Positions 44,486-52,663 of a stretch of 64,000 nt of DNA are shown one piece after another. Positions within the stretch are counted from its first letter, which is position 1. Each line of letters begins with the position of its first letter. The position numbers and the translations under genes were made by a program. Under the pieces are notes generated by a model. That model was not told the DNA's origin. It did not search any database and saw nothing but the letters and a program-made list of their open reading frames with translations. The stretch is from contig CAZIXE010000003.1 of assembly GCA_964543235.1 (NCBI GenBank), positions 42,934-106,933 of the forward strand, in the 5' to 3' direction. Source of the stretch: JANMMJ01 sp964543235. Lineage in GTDB: Bacteria; Pseudomonadota; Alphaproteobacteria; Rhizobiales; Aestuariivirgaceae.

Positions 44486-45326
44486 TGCCGTATTTTCTCC
44501 GGCTCCAGGCCTGTGCCTGGTTGATGACGAAGAGCAGGGCAAAGGCAATGGCGAGCATCACTGTGGCGATGACTGTCGCGCCGGCATAGTCGAACTCCTC
44601 GAGCTTGATCACGATGAGGAGCGGTGCGATCTCCGAAACCATCGGAATGTTCCCGGCGATGAAGATGACCGAGCCGTACTCGCCCACTCCGCGCGCGAAA
44701 GCGAGCGCAAATCCGGTAAGCAGAGCCGGATAGACATGCGGCAGTATGACCTGGAAGACCGTACGTACGCGGCTGGCGCCGAGCAGTGCCGAAACCTCCT
44801 CAACCTCCCTCTCCACGACTTCAAGCACCGGCTGCACGGTGCGCACCACGAAGGGCAGGCCGATGAAGATCAGCGCCAGCACCACGCCCAGCGGCGTAAA
44901 GGCGATCTTGAAACCCAACGCGTCGGCAAGCGAGCCGATCACCCCATTCGGGGCGTAGATCGCAGCCAGCGCGATGCCGGCCACCGCGGTCGGCAGCGCA
45001 AAGGGCAGATCGACCGCCGCATCTATGAAGCGGCGGCCGGGGAACCGGTACCGTACCAGAATCCAGGCGAGCAGCAGGCCGAAGGCGGCATTGACCAACG
45101 CGGCAACCAGTGCCGCGCCGAAAGACAACCTCAAGGCTGCCAGCGTGCGTGGCGCCGTCGCCAGTGCCCAGAACTCGGCGGGGCCGATGCTGGCGGCTCT
45201 CAGGATGAGGGCCGCCAACGGGATCAGCACCACCAGCGACAATGCCGTGATGGCAAAGCCAAGCGCCAGCCCGAAGCCGGGCAGGACACTTGGCTCGCGC
45301 AGGCGCGCAAGGGAGGAAGCGCCCAT
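44478..45326 (-). CDS. cysT: Sulfate ABC transporter permease CysT
   Basis: A 282-residue inner-membrane permease. DLPFALPTAVAGIALAAIY, the EAA loop EEVSALLGASRVRTVFQVILP and ARGVGEYGSVIFIAGNIP identify CysT (CysU). The ATG at 45326 lies 4 nt after the cysP stop; the frame stays open far upstream across cysP but that part is not CysT-like. Confidence 0.94.
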   Translation of the reverse strand: MGASSLARLREPSVLPGFGLALGFAITALSLVVLIPLAALILRAASIGPAEFWALATAPRTLAALRLSFGAALVAALVNAAFGLLLAWILVRYRFPGRRFIDAAVDLPFALPTAVAGIALAAIYAPNGVIGSLADALGFKIAFTPLGVVLALIFIGLPFVVRTVQPVLEVVEREVEEVSALLGASRVRTVFQVILPHVYPALLTGFALAFARGVGEYGSVIFIAGNIPMVSEIAPLLIVIKLEEFDYAGATVIATVMLAIAFALLFVINQAQAWSRRKYGNV

Positions 45327-45330
45327 ACCG

Positions 45331-46353
45331 TCAGTTGCTGGGCTTGTAGAGCTGGTCGAACAGACCGCCATCGGCAAAATGCGTTGCCTGGGCCTTGGAC
45401 CAGCCGCCGAAGGCATCGTTGATGTTGACGAGTTCGAGCTTCGGAAACCGCTCGAGATCCTTGGCGTCCGCCAGTTCGGGCTTCGACGGCCGGAAGTAAT
45501 GCTTCGCCGCAAGCTTCTGGCCCGCTTCCGAATAGAGGAAATCAAGGTACGCCCTTGCAGCATCCAGCGTCCCTTTCTTCCTGGCATTCTCTTCGACCAG
45601 CGCCACCGGCGGTTCGGCGAGAATGGACAGGGAGGGGACAACGATATCAAACTGGTCGGCGCCGAATTCCGCGAGCACGAGGAACGCCTCGTTCTCCCAG
45701 CTGATGAATACATCGCCGATGCCGCGCTGGGCGAAGGTGGTCGTCGAACCGCGGGCGCCGGTGTCGAGCACCGGGACATTGCGGTAGAGGTTCGCGATAT
45801 ACTCTTTTACCTTGGCATCATCGCCGCCATAGGCCTTCTCCGCCCAGGCCCAGCCGGCGAGGTAGTTCCACCGCGCCCCGCCCGACGTCTTGGGGTTGGG
45901 CGTGATGACCGCGACACCGTCCTTGGCAAGATCGCCCCAGTCCTTGATATCCTTGGGATTGCCCTTGCGCACTATGAAGACAATCGTCGAGGTATAGGGG
46001 GCACTGTTGTTGGGGAGTCGGCTTGCCCAGTCCTCCGGGATCTTGTGCGTTTGCTTGACGATCTGGTCGATATCGCCGGCCAGCGCCAGCGTCACCACGT
46101 CGGCATCGAGCCCGTCGATTACCGCGCGCGCCTGCTTGCCAGAGCCGCCATGCGACTGCTGGATGGTGACCGTCTCGCCCGTCTTGGCCTTGTAATCGGC
46201 CGCAAAGGCTGCGTTGAACGCCTTGTAGAATTCGCGCGTCGGGTCATAGGAAACATTGAGCAGCGTTGTATCCGCAAGTGCGGGAAGTGTTGTCCCGGCG
46301 ACGGCTGCTGCGAAAGCAGCGAGCATCAGCCTGCGGCGAAATCGGTTGAGCAT
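45331..46353 (-). CDS. cysP: Sulfate/thiosulfate periplasmic binding protein
   Basis: A 340-residue precursor. The signal peptide ends at about TTLPALAD, and the mature protein begins LLNVSYDPTREFYKAFN, with QSHGGSGKQARAV forming the sulfate-binding site and NPKTSGGARWNYLAGWAW as the second family signature. The ATG at 46353 follows GGAGGG; another in-frame ATG lies 12 nt upstream. First gene of cysPTWA, preceded by an inverted repeat and an Rrf2 gene. Confidence 0.94.
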   Translation of the reverse strand: MLNRFRRRLMLAAFAAAVAGTTLPALADTTLLNVSYDPTREFYKAFNAAFAADYKAKTGETVTIQQSHGGSGKQARAVIDGLDADVVTLALAGDIDQIVKQTHKIPEDWASRLPNNSAPYTSTIVFIVRKGNPKDIKDWGDLAKDGVAVITPNPKTSGGARWNYLAGWAWAEKAYGGDDAKVKEYIANLYRNVPVLDTGARGSTTTFAQRGIGDVFISWENEAFLVLAEFGADQFDIVVPSLSILAEPPVALVEENARKKGTLDAARAYLDFLYSEAGQKLAAKHYFRPSKPELADAKDLERFPKLELVNINDAFGGWSKAQATHFADGGLFDQLYKPSN

Positions 46354-46412
46354 CGAACCCTCCATCGAAGTTGATACATGACATACTATACCGATTTAAT
46401 AGCGATTCAACA

Positions 46413-46438
46413 GAAATGTTCGATCTCCAGAACATTTC
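46413..46438. promoter_or_regulatory. Inverted repeat between the Rrf2 gene and cysP
   Basis: GAAATGTTC and GAACATTTC are perfect 9-bp arms separated by 8 nt, located 60-86 nt before the cysP start and 18 nt past the Rrf2 stop. No T-run follows on the minus strand, so an operator (perhaps of the Rrf2 protein) is more likely than a terminator. Confidence 0.5.
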
Positions 46439-46455
46439 GTGCTTTTCAAAGAATT

Positions 46456-46932
46456 TCAGCCGGTTGCACCCGCTTTCGCGCCTCTCTTGCGCGCCGCCCG
46501 TGTGTAAACGCTTGCACCAGATTGCGTCATAACTTCGGCGAGTGAGGTTGCCTCGAGTCTGGCCAGATATTCGGAGTAGGCCTTGTCGAAGGCGATTCGG
46601 AGTTCGCAAGTCTCTTCATCCCGGCAGTCGGCGCAACGCCGGTACGCTGTGCGTGACAGGCATGGCAATGGCGCAATGGGGCCGTCGATCACGCGCAGCA
46701 TGGGACCGACTTTGATCTGCTCCGGCCGCTTCAGCAACACATAGCCACCTTCACGCCCCCGCCGACTCTCGATGTAGCCGGCCGATTTGAGGGCGAGCAG
46801 GATCTGCTCAAGGAACTTCTTCGGCAGCTTCTCCTGTTCCGCAAGTTCGCGAATCTGTAAGGCCTTGCCCGGCTCGGCCCGGGCAAGTGCCACCACGGCT
46901 TTGAAGGCGTAACGCGCGCGCTGTGAGATCAT
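46456..46932 (-). CDS. Rrf2-family transcriptional regulator
   Basis: A 158-residue protein with the Rrf2 winged-helix start MISQRARYAFKAVVALA and the wing block ESRRGREGGYVLLKRPEQI. A cysteine cluster (PLPCLSRTAYRRCADC and ETCELR) resembles the IscR/NsrR [Fe-S] loop. In this position, 102 nt upstream of cysP and in the same direction, it probably senses sulfur or cysteine status and controls sulfate uptake, as CymR does in Firmicutes. That link is inference from position. Confidence 0.9.
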   Translation of the reverse strand: MISQRARYAFKAVVALARAEPGKALQIRELAEQEKLPKKFLEQILLALKSAGYIESRRGREGGYVLLKRPEQIKVGPMLRVIDGPIAPLPCLSRTAYRRCADCRDEETCELRIAFDKAYSEYLARLEATSLAEVMTQSGASVYTRAARKRGAKAGATG

Positions 46933-47077
46933 GCCTATAGATTTAGTCGGGTTGCTCGATGGAATCCACTAATTTGCCACGGTTTGCACGCTCAGGCCGG
47001 CACGACAAAATGCGGCAGGGGCCAGTGCGCAAAACCTGCTAATCCCGGAACCCGGCAACTGTGACAGGAGATGGGCG

Positions 47078-47509
47078 ATGAAAGCACGCGTGCAATGGCT
47101 GGATGGCAGGGCGTTTGTGGGCGAATCGGGCTCCGGCCATGGCGTGGTGATGGACGGCGCACCTGAGGCCGGCGGCCGCAACATCGGCGTGCGCCCCATG
47201 GAAATGCTGCTCCTCGGGCTGGGCGCCTGCACCGCCTTCGATGTCGTGATGATCCTCGAGAAGGGCCGGGAGAAGCTGACTGCCCTGGATATCGAGCTGG
47301 ACGGCGACCGCGCCACCCAGAACCCCAAGGTCTTCACCCATGTAAAGCTCAATCTCAAATTCAGGGGCTATGGCCTCAATCCCGCGGCCGTCGAGCGCGC
47401 CATCAGGCTTTCCGAGGAGAAATACTGCTCCGCCTCTGCCATGTTCCGCCACACCGCCAAGCTGGAACTGGCCTGGACCATCGAGGAGGAGGCGCCGCCG
47501 GCCGCCTGA
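47078..47509 (+). CDS. OsmC-family peroxiredoxin-like protein
   Basis: A 143-residue OsmC/Ohr-fold protein. The two active-site cysteines are in LLGLGACTAFDVVMIL and EEKYCSASAM. ARVQWLDGRAFVGE at the N-terminus is typical of the YhfA-like OsmC subgroup. These thiol peroxidases reduce organic hydroperoxides. It is divergent from the Rrf2 regulator, with 145 nt between them. Confidence 0.9.
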   Translation: MKARVQWLDGRAFVGESGSGHGVVMDGAPEAGGRNIGVRPMEMLLLGLGACTAFDVVMILEKGREKLTALDIELDGDRATQNPKVFTHVKLNLKFRGYGLNPAAVERAIRLSEEKYCSASAMFRHTAKLELAWTIEEEAPPAA

Positions 47510-47570
47510 TCCCCCGGCCGCTGCGTCATCACGCGCAACATTTGAAACACTGGTAAACTGTTTCGTGAAC

Positions 47571-47594
47571 TTTCGCTCGCTTTCGTGAGCGAAA
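47571..47594 (+). promoter_or_regulatory. Inverted repeat upstream of the first small secreted protein gene
   Basis: TTTCGCTC and GAGCGAAA form an 8-bp stem with an 8-nt loop. Two copies of TTTCGTGA flank or enter it (47561 and 47581). A similar TTTCGTGA pair precedes the second gene (about 48129-48148). It may be the OsmC terminator or a regulator site. Confidence 0.4.
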
Positions 47595-47774
47595 CTTGAA
47601 TGTTTCCCGTTGCGACTAGCTAAGACATTGAAAAATATAAATTTTATCTTCGCCTCACCGTCATCGGACTTGATTGGCGAAAGCAAGCGAAATTCGACAT
47701 ATTGCGTTCAACGGAAAGCGCGGTGGTCGCGCAACACCGCAACTCAAACCTTGAACACTTATGGAGAAGTTCAC

Positions 47775-48008
47775 ATGAAGAAGATCGTTCTGTCCCTTGC
47801 CGCCCTGGCTGCTGCCAGCTCTGTCGCTTTCGCCGACACCGCTTTCGACAAGCAGGTGAAGCGCAACATGATCGAGTTCCCCGATCACTATGCCGCTTCG
47901 GTTGACGGCGGCTACACCGCTGGCGACGCGCTGGCTGTTGAGGTCGCTGGCCTCAAGGGCAACAAGCGCTGGGCTGGCCCGGGCGAAGACGGCAACCACG
48001 GCCGCTAA
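47775..48008 (+). CDS. Small secreted protein, tandem paralogue 1
   Basis: A 77-residue precursor: MKKIVLSLAALAAASSVAFA is a clear Sec signal peptide, leaving a mature protein of about 57 residues that starts DTAFDKQVKRNMIEFPDHY and ends GNKRWAGPGEDGNHGR. It has no cysteine. I do not recognise a named domain. It is one of three adjacent, similar genes, each with its own upstream region and terminator. Start supported by GGAG at 47763-47766. Function unknown; a periplasmic or extracellular role is likely. Confidence 0.8.
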   Translation: MKKIVLSLAALAAASSVAFADTAFDKQVKRNMIEFPDHYAASVDGGYTAGDALAVEVAGLKGNKRWAGPGEDGNHGR

Positions 48009-48348
48009 TCGCGGGACAAGTTCCCCAGGCATTCCCCTCCCCGAATGCCACCCTGAAAAGCCGGCGTCCTCCCCCGCCGGCTTTTCGCTTTTTGGCTGCA
48101 GGCCACAGTGATCACGGCCCCGTCAGCCCTTTCGTGAGGCCTTCGTGAGCATTGTCCCGATTCCGTGATCGGCAATTGACGCCACGCCTGAAACCAGCCG
48201 CAAGCCATTGTAATACAGAACTTATCTGATCCCCACACTGTCATCCGGCTTGATTCGATTTGGCGCCCCGCCGCCGTCATATTGCGCCCATCGGAAGCGC
48301 GATGGTCGCGCCAAGAAAAGACTGAAACCACTCTTACGGAGAAACCCC
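48009..48348 (+). other. Spacer between small genes 1 and 2: terminator plus duplicated promoter region
   Basis: After the terminator the spacer carries TTTCGTGA-like repeats and then a block resembling the leader of gene 1: a GTCATC-GGCTTGATT segment, CATATTGCG, CATCGGAAGCGCG and TGGTCGCGC. The block in gene 1 lies at about 47659-47730. This shows that the whole transcription unit, not only the gene, was duplicated. Confidence 0.6.
48028..48093 (+). terminator. Double-hairpin terminator of small gene 1
   Basis: First hairpin GGCATTC/GAATGCC (48028-48049). Second hairpin AAAAGCCGGCG/CGCCGGCTTTT (48056-48085), followed by CGCTTTTT. The same two-hairpin plan follows the other two copies. Confidence 0.8.
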
Positions 48349-48582
48349 ATGAAGAAGATCGTTCTGTCCCTCGCCGCCCTCGCCGCCGCGAGCTCTGTCG
48401 CTTTCGCCGGCACCGCTTTCGACAAGCAGGTGATGCGCAACATGATCGAGTTCCCCGATCACTATGCTGCGTCGGTTGACGGTGGCTACACCGCCGGCAG
48501 CGCGCTGGCCGTCGAAGTTGCCGGCCTCAAGGGCAACAAGCGCTGGGCCGGCCCGGGCGAAGACGGCAATCACGGCCGCTAA
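48349..48582 (+). CDS. Small secreted protein, tandem paralogue 2
   Basis: A 77-residue precursor differing from paralogue 1 at only three positions (Asp to Gly after the signal peptide, Lys to Met, Asp to Ser). The signal peptide and the GPGEDGNHGR end are unchanged. The near identity of the proteins with silent differences in the DNA points to recent duplication under purifying selection. GGAGA at 48338-48342 is the ribosome site. Confidence 0.8.
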   Translation: MKKIVLSLAALAAASSVAFAGTAFDKQVMRNMIEFPDHYAASVDGGYTAGSALAVEVAGLKGNKRWAGPGEDGNHGR

Positions 48583-48964
48583 TCGCGACTAGAATTTCCC
48601 CAAGGCATTCCCTCCCCCGAATGCCTCGATCAGAAGAGCTGGCGCCCTCCCCTCCGCCAGCTCTTCGCCTTTTTCAGCGCAGGTCCAAACTCTCGTCCCG
48701 ACGCCGGCCAAATATGCTGGACGGCCGCATCCGGCCGATCCGTCGCGTCTGCAAGCCCCTCTCAAGAACATGTGATGGCACTTTGAAGTCTGCCGGCGGC
48801 CCGCCGATAACTCATTGAATTCCAGCCATTCCGTGATCTCCCGGATGTCATTGTGGTTGATTGGCGCGGGCGCCCGCCCGCCACCACATCCAGCGCATCG
48901 GGAACACGACGCTCCCGTCCCTCATTCTCGGGTCTGAAGAACATAAACTAAGGAGAGATAGACA
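48583..48964 (+). other. Spacer between small genes 2 and 3
   Basis: These 382 nt hold the terminator of gene 2, then a more diverged copy of the leader block (ATGTCATTGTGGTTGATTGG near 48846, CAGCGCATCGGGAACACGACG near 48892) and an AAGGAGAGA ribosome site just before 48965. No further gene is seen. Confidence 0.5.
48603..48674 (+). terminator. Double-hairpin terminator of small gene 2
   Basis: AGGCATTC/GAATGCCT (48603-48626) and AAGAGCTGGCG/CGCCAGCTCTT (48634-48665), followed by CGCCTTTTT. The second stem differs in sequence from that of gene 1 but keeps length and position. Confidence 0.8.
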
Positions 48965-49216
48965 ATGAAGAAGATCGTTCTGACCTTCGCCGCGCTGGCT
49001 GCTGTGAGCTCCGTGGCCCTTGCCGACAATGCTTTCGACAAGCAGCTGAAGCGCAACATGATCGAGAACCCTGATCGCTACTCCCACGCCCTGCCGCTTG
49101 GCTTCGGCGGCGTGACCAGCAGCGACGCGCTCGCCATTGACGGCGACTACGGCGTCAACGCCTTCGGCAACAAGCGCTTCGTCGGACCCGGCGAGGACGG
49201 CCGCCAGGCCCGCTGA
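48965..49216 (+). CDS. Small secreted protein, tandem paralogue 3 (diverged)
   Basis: An 83-residue precursor with the same signal peptide (MKKIVLTFAALAAVSSVALA) and a mature part that keeps AFDKQLKRNMIENPDRY and GNKRFVGPGEDG but differs in between and is six residues longer. It is the oldest copy by divergence. AAGGAGAGA gives a strong ribosome site. No cysteine, no known domain. Confidence 0.78.
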   Translation: MKKIVLTFAALAAVSSVALADNAFDKQLKRNMIENPDRYSHALPLGFGGVTSSDALAIDGDYGVNAFGNKRFVGPGEDGRQAR

Positions 49217-49234
49217 TCCCAACTCTGTCCCGCA

Positions 49235-49300
49235 GGCATTCTTCTCCCGGAGTGCCGCAACCCGGAAGCCGGCGTCCCCCTCCGCCGGCCTCCCTCTTTC
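49235..49300 (+). terminator. Double-hairpin terminator of small gene 3
   Basis: GGCATTC pairs with GAGTGCC using one G-T pair (49235-49256), then GCCGGCG pairs with CGCCGGC (49268-49289), followed by a C/T-rich tail ending in CTTT. Confidence 0.6.
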
Positions 49301-49371
49301 GAGCGCGACGATGCCGCCATTTCAGGCGGGGGCAATTGCGCCTAATCTCATGGCAAGCCTGGGAGTAAGCC

Positions 49372-50532
49372 ATGACTGTTATTGCTTCCGTTGCCGAACT
49401 TCTTGACAATGTCAGCGCCCCATTCGCGCGGGCCCGCGCCATGCCGCCCGCCGTCTACAAGGACAAGGACTTCCTGGCGCTCGAGTTGCGCAACATCTTC
49501 GCCAGGGAATGGGTGAGCCTCGGGCGCGCCAGCGCCATTCCCAATCCCGGCGACTACCTGACCTTTGAACTGGCCGGCCAGCCCATCTTCGTGATGCGCG
49601 GCAGTGACGGCGCGCTGCGCGCCATGTCCAATGTCTGCCTGCACCGCATGTCAACCCTGCTCGAAGGCACGGGCAACCGCAAGCTCATCGCCTGCCCCTA
49701 TCACGGCTGGACCTACAATCTCGACGGCACGCTGCGCGGCGCGCCCGCCATGACCTTGAACCAGGAGTTCGACCGCAGCTGCTACCGCCTGCACCAGCTC
49801 CGCTGTGAGGAATGGCTCGGCTGGATCATGGTGACGCTGAACCCCGCCGCACCGCCCGTGGCCCGGAGCCTTGCCGAAGTCGAGGGCCTCATCGCCGACT
49901 ATGGCATGGGGAATTATGTCGAGAGCTTCCGCGAGACCCATGTCTGGGACACCAACTGGAAGATTCTCGCCGAGAACTTCATGGAGAGCTACCATCTCCC
50001 CGTATGCCATGCCGGCACCATCGGCGGCCTGTCCAGGCTTGATGAAATGGTCTGCCCGCCCGGCCGGCCCGCCTTTAACTACCACACCATCCTGAAGGAC
50101 GATTCGCTCAAGATCGCCCTGGCCCATCCGAGCAACACGCGGATGCAGGGCGACCGCCGCCGCACCACCTTCCTGCTCGCCATTTATCCGAGCCTGCTGA
50201 TTACCCTGACACCCGGCTATTTCTGGTATCTCTCGCTGCATCCCAAAGGCGTGGGCCAGGTGCACATCATCTTCGGCGGCGGCATGGCCCCCGAGTTCGC
50301 CCATTCAGAAGAGGCGCAACAGCACTTCGCAGAGCTCAAGTCATTGCTTGACGATGTGAATGTCGAGGACCGCGGTTGCACCGAGCGGGTGTTTCGCGGC
50401 GTGTCGGCCGATAGCGCCCGGGCCGGCCATCTGAGCCATCTCGAGCGCCCCAATTTCGACTTCGCTCAATGGATCGCCGAGAAGGTCGGTGGCTTCGAAC
50501 GCCGCTTCGAACCCTCGCCTGCCGCCGGCTGA
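49372..50532 (+). CDS. Rieske [2Fe-2S] ring-hydroxylating-type oxygenase, alpha subunit
   Basis: A 386-residue oxygenase. The Rieske cluster ligands are in CLHRMS and CPYHGWTYN. The mononuclear iron site is in ENFMESYHLPVCH. This arrangement resembles choline monooxygenase, glycine betaine (GbcA) and stachydrine demethylases as well as aromatic dioxygenases. No ferredoxin reductase or beta subunit is adjacent, which favours a quaternary-amine demethylase type over a two-subunit aromatic dioxygenase. Convergent with the malonyl-CoA decarboxylase gene. Confidence 0.88.
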   Translation: MTVIASVAELLDNVSAPFARARAMPPAVYKDKDFLALELRNIFAREWVSLGRASAIPNPGDYLTFELAGQPIFVMRGSDGALRAMSNVCLHRMSTLLEGTGNRKLIACPYHGWTYNLDGTLRGAPAMTLNQEFDRSCYRLHQLRCEEWLGWIMVTLNPAAPPVARSLAEVEGLIADYGMGNYVESFRETHVWDTNWKILAENFMESYHLPVCHAGTIGGLSRLDEMVCPPGRPAFNYHTILKDDSLKIALAHPSNTRMQGDRRRTTFLLAIYPSLLITLTPGYFWYLSLHPKGVGQVHIIFGGGMAPEFAHSEEAQQHFAELKSLLDDVNVEDRGCTERVFRGVSADSARAGHLSHLERPNFDFAQWIAEKVGGFERRFEPSPAAG

Positions 50533-50539
50533 CAGCGGC

Positions 50540-51940
50540 CTATCGGGCCGGGCGCGCCTTGCCGGTCTTGAGCAGCGACTGGATGTTGCGGGTGAGCGAG
50601 ACCTGATCGGCACCGGCAAGCAGCCGGCGCACGCCGGCGGCCGCCGCCACCTCACTGGCGTTGGCATAGCGCTCGTGATGGCGCTCGATCGAGTCGAGAT
50701 CATAGAGATAGTTGACCATCAGCCCATGCGATTGCCGGAGCCCCTTGGCCGACAGGTCAGCGCAATGATTGAGCCGCTCGAGCCGCGCGCCGTTGTTGAG
50801 ATGAAACCGCGCCACCGGATCGAGCGGCTTGCCGTCGGCCGCCTTGGCCTTGAGCAGGTAATGGGCCGCGGCCCGCTTGAGCGCCGGCTCGACCCGCGCC
50901 CGCACCTCCTCGTTGGCGTGCCATAGCGGATCCGCGAGGTCCTCCGCGAGGCCTGGAGCGATGCCCGCCCCGCCTTCCTCGCCTTCCTGCGTGCGCTTCG
51001 CCAGCCACGCGGCAAAGCCCGGCACGGGTGACAGGGTGACAAAGGTCTTGAGCCCGTTGCGCTCGCGCAGCAGTTCCTCGACCACCTGCTTGATGAGGAA
51101 ATTGCCGAGCGACACGCCCCTGAGGCCCGGCTGCGTATTGGAGATCGAATAGAACACCGCCGTATCGAAATCATTGTCGGCCGCCACCACGCGGTCTTCG
51201 GCGATGAGGGCGGCAATCTCCGCCGGAAGCCCCCGGGTCAGGGCCACTTCGACAAAGATCAGCGGTTCGTCATGCATTTGCGGATGGAAAAACGCAAAGC
51301 AGCGCCGGTCGGCGGGTTCGAGCCGGCTGCGCAGATCCTCCCAGTTCCTGATCTGGTGCACCGCCTCGTAGCGGATGATCTTTTCCAGCACGCTGGCCGG
51401 CGACGACCAGTCGATGCGGTTGAGCAGCAGGAAGCCGCGGTTGAACCACGAATTCAGGAGATGCGCGAGATCATGTTCGACGGCCTCCAGCGCCCCGTCG
51501 CCATTGACATGCTGCAGCAGGAACTCCCGCATCCTGACCAGCGTGGCGGTGCCCCCCGGCGCCAGGTTGATGCGCCGGAACAGTTCCTGGCGTGAGGGTT
51601 CCGAGGCCGTATGCAGGCGGCTTGCAGCCAGCGCCGTGGGCGCCGCAAGCCAGGCCTCCGCCGCCTCCCTGAGCGCCTCCGGCCTGACACCGAACTCCTC
51701 CGCCAGCATCCGGAACCATTGCAGCCTGGCCTTGTCATCGAGCCGCTGCCAGGCCTCGACCAGAGCCCGCGCCAGGGCGACACCCGACGCCTCGCCCCGG
51801 GTCGACAGCAGCGACTGGGCGAGAAACCGCGGATCGCCCTCCTTCTCCGCCCACGCGCTGCCGCGCCCGAACCAGCGCAGGCTCCTCCCCGCGATCGTCT
51901 GCAGCAGTTCGCTCATGAATGCATTGCGCCGGTCGGCCAC
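50540..51940 (-). CDS. Malonyl-CoA decarboxylase
   Basis: A protein of about 466 residues, converting malonyl-CoA to acetyl-CoA and CO2. Recognisable blocks are an N-terminal helical domain (RLQWFRMLAEEFGV), NSWFNRGFLLLNRIDWSSPA, YEAVHQIRNW, CFAFFHPQMHDEPLIFVEVAL, YSISNTQPGLRGVSLGNFLIK and TLSPVPGF, the last containing the catalytic Ser. Start GTG 51940 is preceded by GGAGG at good spacing; ATG 51916 is an alternative. It seems to be a single gene; malonate uptake or activation genes are not adjacent. Confidence 0.93.
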   Translation of the reverse strand: MADRRNAFMSELLQTIAGRSLRWFGRGSAWAEKEGDPRFLAQSLLSTRGEASGVALARALVEAWQRLDDKARLQWFRMLAEEFGVRPEALREAAEAWLAAPTALAASRLHTASEPSRQELFRRINLAPGGTATLVRMREFLLQHVNGDGALEAVEHDLAHLLNSWFNRGFLLLNRIDWSSPASVLEKIIRYEAVHQIRNWEDLRSRLEPADRRCFAFFHPQMHDEPLIFVEVALTRGLPAEIAALIAEDRVVAADNDFDTAVFYSISNTQPGLRGVSLGNFLIKQVVEELLRERNGLKTFVTLSPVPGFAAWLAKRTQEGEEGGAGIAPGLAEDLADPLWHANEEVRARVEPALKRAAAHYLLKAKAADGKPLDPVARFHLNNGARLERLNHCADLSAKGLRQSHGLMVNYLYDLDSIERHHERYANASEVAAAAGVRRLLAGADQVSLTRNIQSLLKTGKARPAR

Positions 51941-52078
51941 CTTGCCTCCTCCGCCTGATTGCACGGCCGGCCATCGCCGGCCTGGCTGGTGTGACACTTT
52001 TCGCTACAAAGCATGACAAGAGTTGGACGGGGATTGCGCCGGGAAGCTGCTATAGTGACGGCTTGAACGGAGTAGACG

Positions 52079-52663
52079 GTGGAACCGCTGCCGGGACTCG
52101 ACTTCCTGCTTCCCGCGGCCCTGGGCATAGGCCTCGCGGCGGCAACGGGCTTTCGTGTGTTCGTGCCGCTGCTGGTAATGGGCCTTGCCGCCCGCGGCGG
52201 TTATATCCCGCTCGGCGAGAGCTTCGCCTGGGTCGCCACCACGCCGGCGCTGGTGATGCTTGCCATCGCCGCGCTTGTGGAGATCGCCGCCTATTATGTG
52301 CCGGGCCTCGACAATCTGCTCGATTCGCTGGCCACGCCGGCGGCCATCATTGCGGGCATCGCCGTGTCGGCAGCAGTCATGACCGACCTGCCGCCCATGC
52401 TGAAATGGACGCTCGCCATCATCGCCGGCGGCGGCGCCGCGGCCATCACGCAAGGCGCGACCACCGCCCTGCGCGGCGGCTCGACGGTCATGACTGGCGG
52501 ACTTGCCAACTGGGCGCTCGCCACTGGCGAACTGCTGGGCGCCGTGGGTCTCGCGCTCCTGGCCATTGCCGCGCCGCTGCTGGCGCTGGGTGTCGCCATC
52601 CTGCTCTGCATCGCCCTGTTTCGCCTCGGCCGCAGGCTGCTGCGCCGGCCGCGCGCCGGATGA
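52079..52663 (+). CDS. DUF4126 family membrane protein
   Basis: A 194-residue hydrophobic protein with about five or six membrane segments, including LPAALGIGLAAATGFRVFVPLLVMGLA split across the N-terminus, AIIAGIAVSAAVM and AVGLALLAIAAPLLALGVAILL. LVEIAAYYVPGLDNLLD is typical of the DUF4126 family. GTG start. The stop overlaps the ATG of the next gene as ATGA. Function unknown. Confidence 0.8.
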   Translation: MEPLPGLDFLLPAALGIGLAAATGFRVFVPLLVMGLAARGGYIPLGESFAWVATTPALVMLAIAALVEIAAYYVPGLDNLLDSLATPAAIIAGIAVSAAVMTDLPPMLKWTLAIIAGGGAAAITQGATTALRGGSTVMTGGLANWALATGELLGAVGLALLAIAAPLLALGVAILLCIALFRLGRRLLRRPRAG

